Origin: an uncultured Flavobacteriales bacterium
Lineage (GTDB): Bacteria; Bacteroidota; Bacteroidia; Flavobacteriales_D; Sanyastnellaceae
Assembly: GCA_938092195.1 (NCBI GenBank)
Contig: CALKHD010000196.1
Coordinates: forward strand, 1 to 8,240
DNA length: 8,240 nucleotides
Reading direction: 5' to 3'
This document shows, one piece after another, positions 7,201 to 8,240 of the stretch (positions are counted from its first letter, which is position 1; each line of letters starts with the position of its first letter). The notes beneath the pieces were generated by a model, which saw only the letters and a program-made list of their open reading frames with translations, was not told the origin of the DNA and ran no database searches. Position numbers and translations under genes: made by a program.

Positions 7201-8195
7201 CGGACATGGTGGACTATGGTGGCGGCCGCAAGTATGCGCACCTCCCGTCCAACAGTTTCCGGGTCCCCGTGGACAGCGCGTATGCTGTGAGCTCGGGATT
7301 GGTGCTCCCCGAAGAGCGCAACCAGATGGTGGATGCACTGGAATGGACCGTGACTGACGGCAATGGAACCCCTCGCCAATACGTCCTGAAGAACCAGTTC
7401 ATGGTGATGGAGATTTTGCGAAACAACGCTTGGGAGCGGCCCGTGTACTTCGCGGTGACCATTGGCCCGGACAGCTATGTGGGTCTGCAGGATTATTTCC
7501 GTTTGGAAGGATTGGCATGGCGCTTGGTTCCGGTGAAATACGGCTCCCGAAGTGGCCAGCCCTATGGCATTGCCAAGGACATCATGTACAAGAATGTGAT
7601 GGAGGACTTCCAGTGGGGAGGCATGGATGCCGAAGGCGAGATCTACATGGACGAGAACAACCGTCGAATGGCCACCAACATCCGTTTGCAGATGACCAAC
7701 TTGGCTCAAGCTTATGTGCAGGATGGTCAATCGGATTTGGGTCTGGCTGTATTGAACCGCATGTTGGAAGCCACCCCGTCTCGCAACGTTCCTTATTCCA
7801 GGGTCATGCTGCCCGTGGTGGAACTGTTGTCAGAATTGGTGGAAGACCAGAACCTTTCAGAGGCGCAGAGGTCCGAAGCTGCGGCATTGGCCAAGCAAGT
7901 CGGAACGGAGTTGTTTGAAGACCTCGAAGGCGATGTCCGATACTTCATCTCTTTGGACGATCAGTATTTTGCTTCTGCTTCCAGCAGCATTCAGATGTCA
8001 TTGGCGGTCACCCAAAGAGTGTCGGGTGCATTGGAAGATGCCCTTCCGAACGATGCCGATGCACAAAGCATGGCCGAGCGGATGATGTCACTGCGTGAGA
8101 TGCACACTGCGCGTCAGCGGGGAGAGCGTCCCGAGGTGAAATTTGACTCCGAGGGATCTGGAGCTGAGGATTCCGAAACCGAGGCTCAACCTTAA
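4296..8195 (+). CDS. DUF2723 family membrane protein (TMEM260-like putative protein O-glycosyltransferase, GT-C type)
   Basis: This polytopic inner-membrane protein of 1299 residues belongs to DUF2723 (PF11028). Its eukaryotic relative TMEM260 is a protein O-mannosyltransferase acting on Ig-like IPT domains; the role of the bacterial members is largely inferred. The N-terminal half has about eight or nine helices between residues 12 and 316. The first loop carries 'WDCGE' (33-37) and 'GHPPG' (48-52), resembling the acidic motif of GT-C enzymes, with Asp34/Glu37 as likely catalytic-site candidates. A loop of about 365 residues (317-682) follows, starting with the family motif 'NPENLFALLSYLNREQYG' and containing a charged helical stretch at 529-608. 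A second membrane block (about 685-845) includes 'QPRERDYAYVGSF' (732-744). The soluble C-terminal part (847-1299) holds 'FTNGDNDTFPLWF' (876-888), a TPR-like helical pair near 1129-1160 and an acidic tail. ATG 4296 gives the standard 'NYKRLNDLTGW' N-terminus. The length is at or above the upper end of what I know for the family. Confidence 0.95.
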   Translation: MNYKRLNDLTGWSVWLLATVVYLLTIEPTASFWDCGEFIASAYKLEVGHPPGAPMFMLLARLFSMFVSAEYAATAVNVMSAMASSFTILFLFWSITHLARKLSASRWTEGQSEPSSGQLLAIMGSGAVGALAYTFSDSFWFSAVEGEVYALSSLFTALVFWAILKWEARAEEPGNLRWIVLIAYLMGLSIGVHLLNLLAIPAIVAVYYFKRHTFRWPTFIGALALSLALLLFVQYGLIQGFVKLAARFELAFVNSMGLPFNSGVVFYLLLMSALIVAALWYSRKKGWWQLNVAALSVAMILVGYSTFALIVVRSAANPPMDENNPENLFALLSYLNREQYGDRPLGTGQYWNSPNDAEQPYEDGTPTYFPSHSVFKKRGSVSSRVATFRERFAAEKYISENEGDFTISQEYVDSGEKSNGVPRYDDRFSMVFPRMYSSQANHVREYKKWSNYKGWNEEVSFVSPLDGQARDTQAFELHLSSRVLGGNLDKAELTRTLKNLYRMFDQRFAANFEVRSGTEIVVGKGNEARLADLSNAEIRRTLAQIMVEDLSKGLDRGRGYAESMQRALTSLDQQVRAATQRANRSRSSEDIREAQRLQSQADRYHELLVPSQAENLQFFAKYQIGWMYLRYFMWNYSGRQNDVQGHGDFIDGNWMTGVSFIDEERLGSMEMFPEHRKEDKAHNHFYLFPLLLGLIGLVFQAIRGWRDFTVTGLLFGLTGFAIVVYLNQYPLQPRERDYAYVGSFYAFAIWIGLGVYALFDMAGNLKIKDLGIAAGAPLALGAVLFATEAATGGNHAFSFGVLYLAVMAALLMGLAVAVGRSGNEKMSAAVLSGLLLLVPFQMGAEGWDDHSRAGRSTGVDMAKNYLDSLAPNAILFTNGDNDTFPLWFVQEVEGYRTDVRVVNLSLLNTDWYVEQMKRRAYDGAPVPIKMGEEQYRQGTRDIVLMDPPADPSNPYVDIEEAMAQALDDADMVDYGGGRKYAHLPSNSFRVPVDSAYAVSSGLVLPEERNQMVDALEWTVTDGNGTPRQYVLKNQFMVMEILRNNAWERPVYFAVTIGPDSYVGLQDYFRLEGLAWRLVPVKYGSRSGQPYGIAKDIMYKNVMEDFQWGGMDAEGEIYMDENNRRMATNIRLQMTNLAQAYVQDGQSDLGLAVLNRMLEATPSRNVPYSRVMLPVVELLSELVEDQNLSEAQRSEAAALAKQVGTELFEDLEGDVRYFISLDDQYFASASSSIQMSLAVTQRVSGALEDALPNDADAQSMAERMMSLREMHTARQRGERPEVKFDSEGSGAEDSETEAQP

Positions 8196-8206
8196 AGAGA
8201 AGAACC

Positions 8207-8240
8207 GTGGTGAGGGTGGCCATTTTGGCAAGCGGATCGG
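8207..8240 (+). CDS. purN: Probable phosphoribosylglycinamide formyltransferase, 5' end only (runs off right edge)
   Basis: Eleven complete codons are visible from GTG 8207; they read V-V-R-V-A-I-L-A-S-G-S and the next codon begins with G. The string (V/I)AILASGSG is the characteristic first beta-strand and glycine loop of PurN, which uses 10-formyl-tetrahydrofolate to formylate GAR in de novo purine synthesis. The start could be GTG 8207 or GTG 8210; no ATG lies in frame nearby. The purine-rich AAAGAGAAGAA at 8194-8204 lies just upstream. The gap to the DUF2723 stop is 11 bp, which suggests co-transcription. Only the extreme N-terminus is present, so the call rests on one short motif; another Rossmann-like protein is possible. 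Confidence 0.55.
   Translation, partial: MVRVAILASGS

Noticed and set aside
6789..7730. 313-residue minus-strand open frame inside the DUF2723 gene
   Set aside because: His/Val-rich shadow of a region containing conserved family motifs such as NGDNDTFPLWF on the + strand.

Overview
The window reads as a stretch of a Bacteroidota chromosome, most likely a free-living or marine Flavobacteriales-type organism of moderate GC (about mid-50s % by eye). Three things point there: a secreted modular protein with a type IX secretion (T9SS) C-terminal sorting domain, a large DUF2723/TMEM260-like membrane protein of the form typical of that phylum, and the near absence of well-placed Shine-Dalgarno sequences. 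Coding density is very high. Every supported gene lies on the + strand, and no gap exceeds about 80 bp.

Layout. (1) 3-764: the 3' part of an EamA/DMT-family membrane transporter, cut by the window edge. (2) 774-1313: 3-hydroxyanthranilate 3,4-dioxygenase, complete, with every expected catalytic and second-iron ligand. It starts 9 bp after the transporter and is probably co-transcribed with it. (3) 1369-4215: a 948-residue exported protein with a signal peptide, an N-terminal secreted domain, several PKD/Ig-like modules, two copies of a four-cysteine 'CLPxGCY' module and a C-terminal T9SS sorting domain. (4) 4296-8195: a 1299-residue polytopic protein of the DUF2723 family, related to the eukaryotic protein O-mannosyltransferase TMEM260. 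(5) 8207-8240: the first codons of what looks like purN, running off the right edge.

How the genes may relate. The dioxygenase belongs to tryptophan/kynurenine catabolism and de novo NAD synthesis. The transporter beside it may be functionally linked, but its substrate cannot be read from sequence. The secreted PKD protein and the DUF2723 protein are neighbours separated by 80 bp. Because TMEM260 glycosylates Ig-like (IPT) domains, it is a testable idea that the membrane enzyme modifies envelope or exported Ig-like proteins such as this one. Adjacency alone does not prove it.

The most unusual feature is the composition of the secreted protein. It contains no lysine at all, and residues 174-893 (720 residues) contain neither lysine nor arginine, while acidic residues and cysteines are abundant. 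No RNA genes, CRISPR arrays, insertion sequences or attachment sites were seen.
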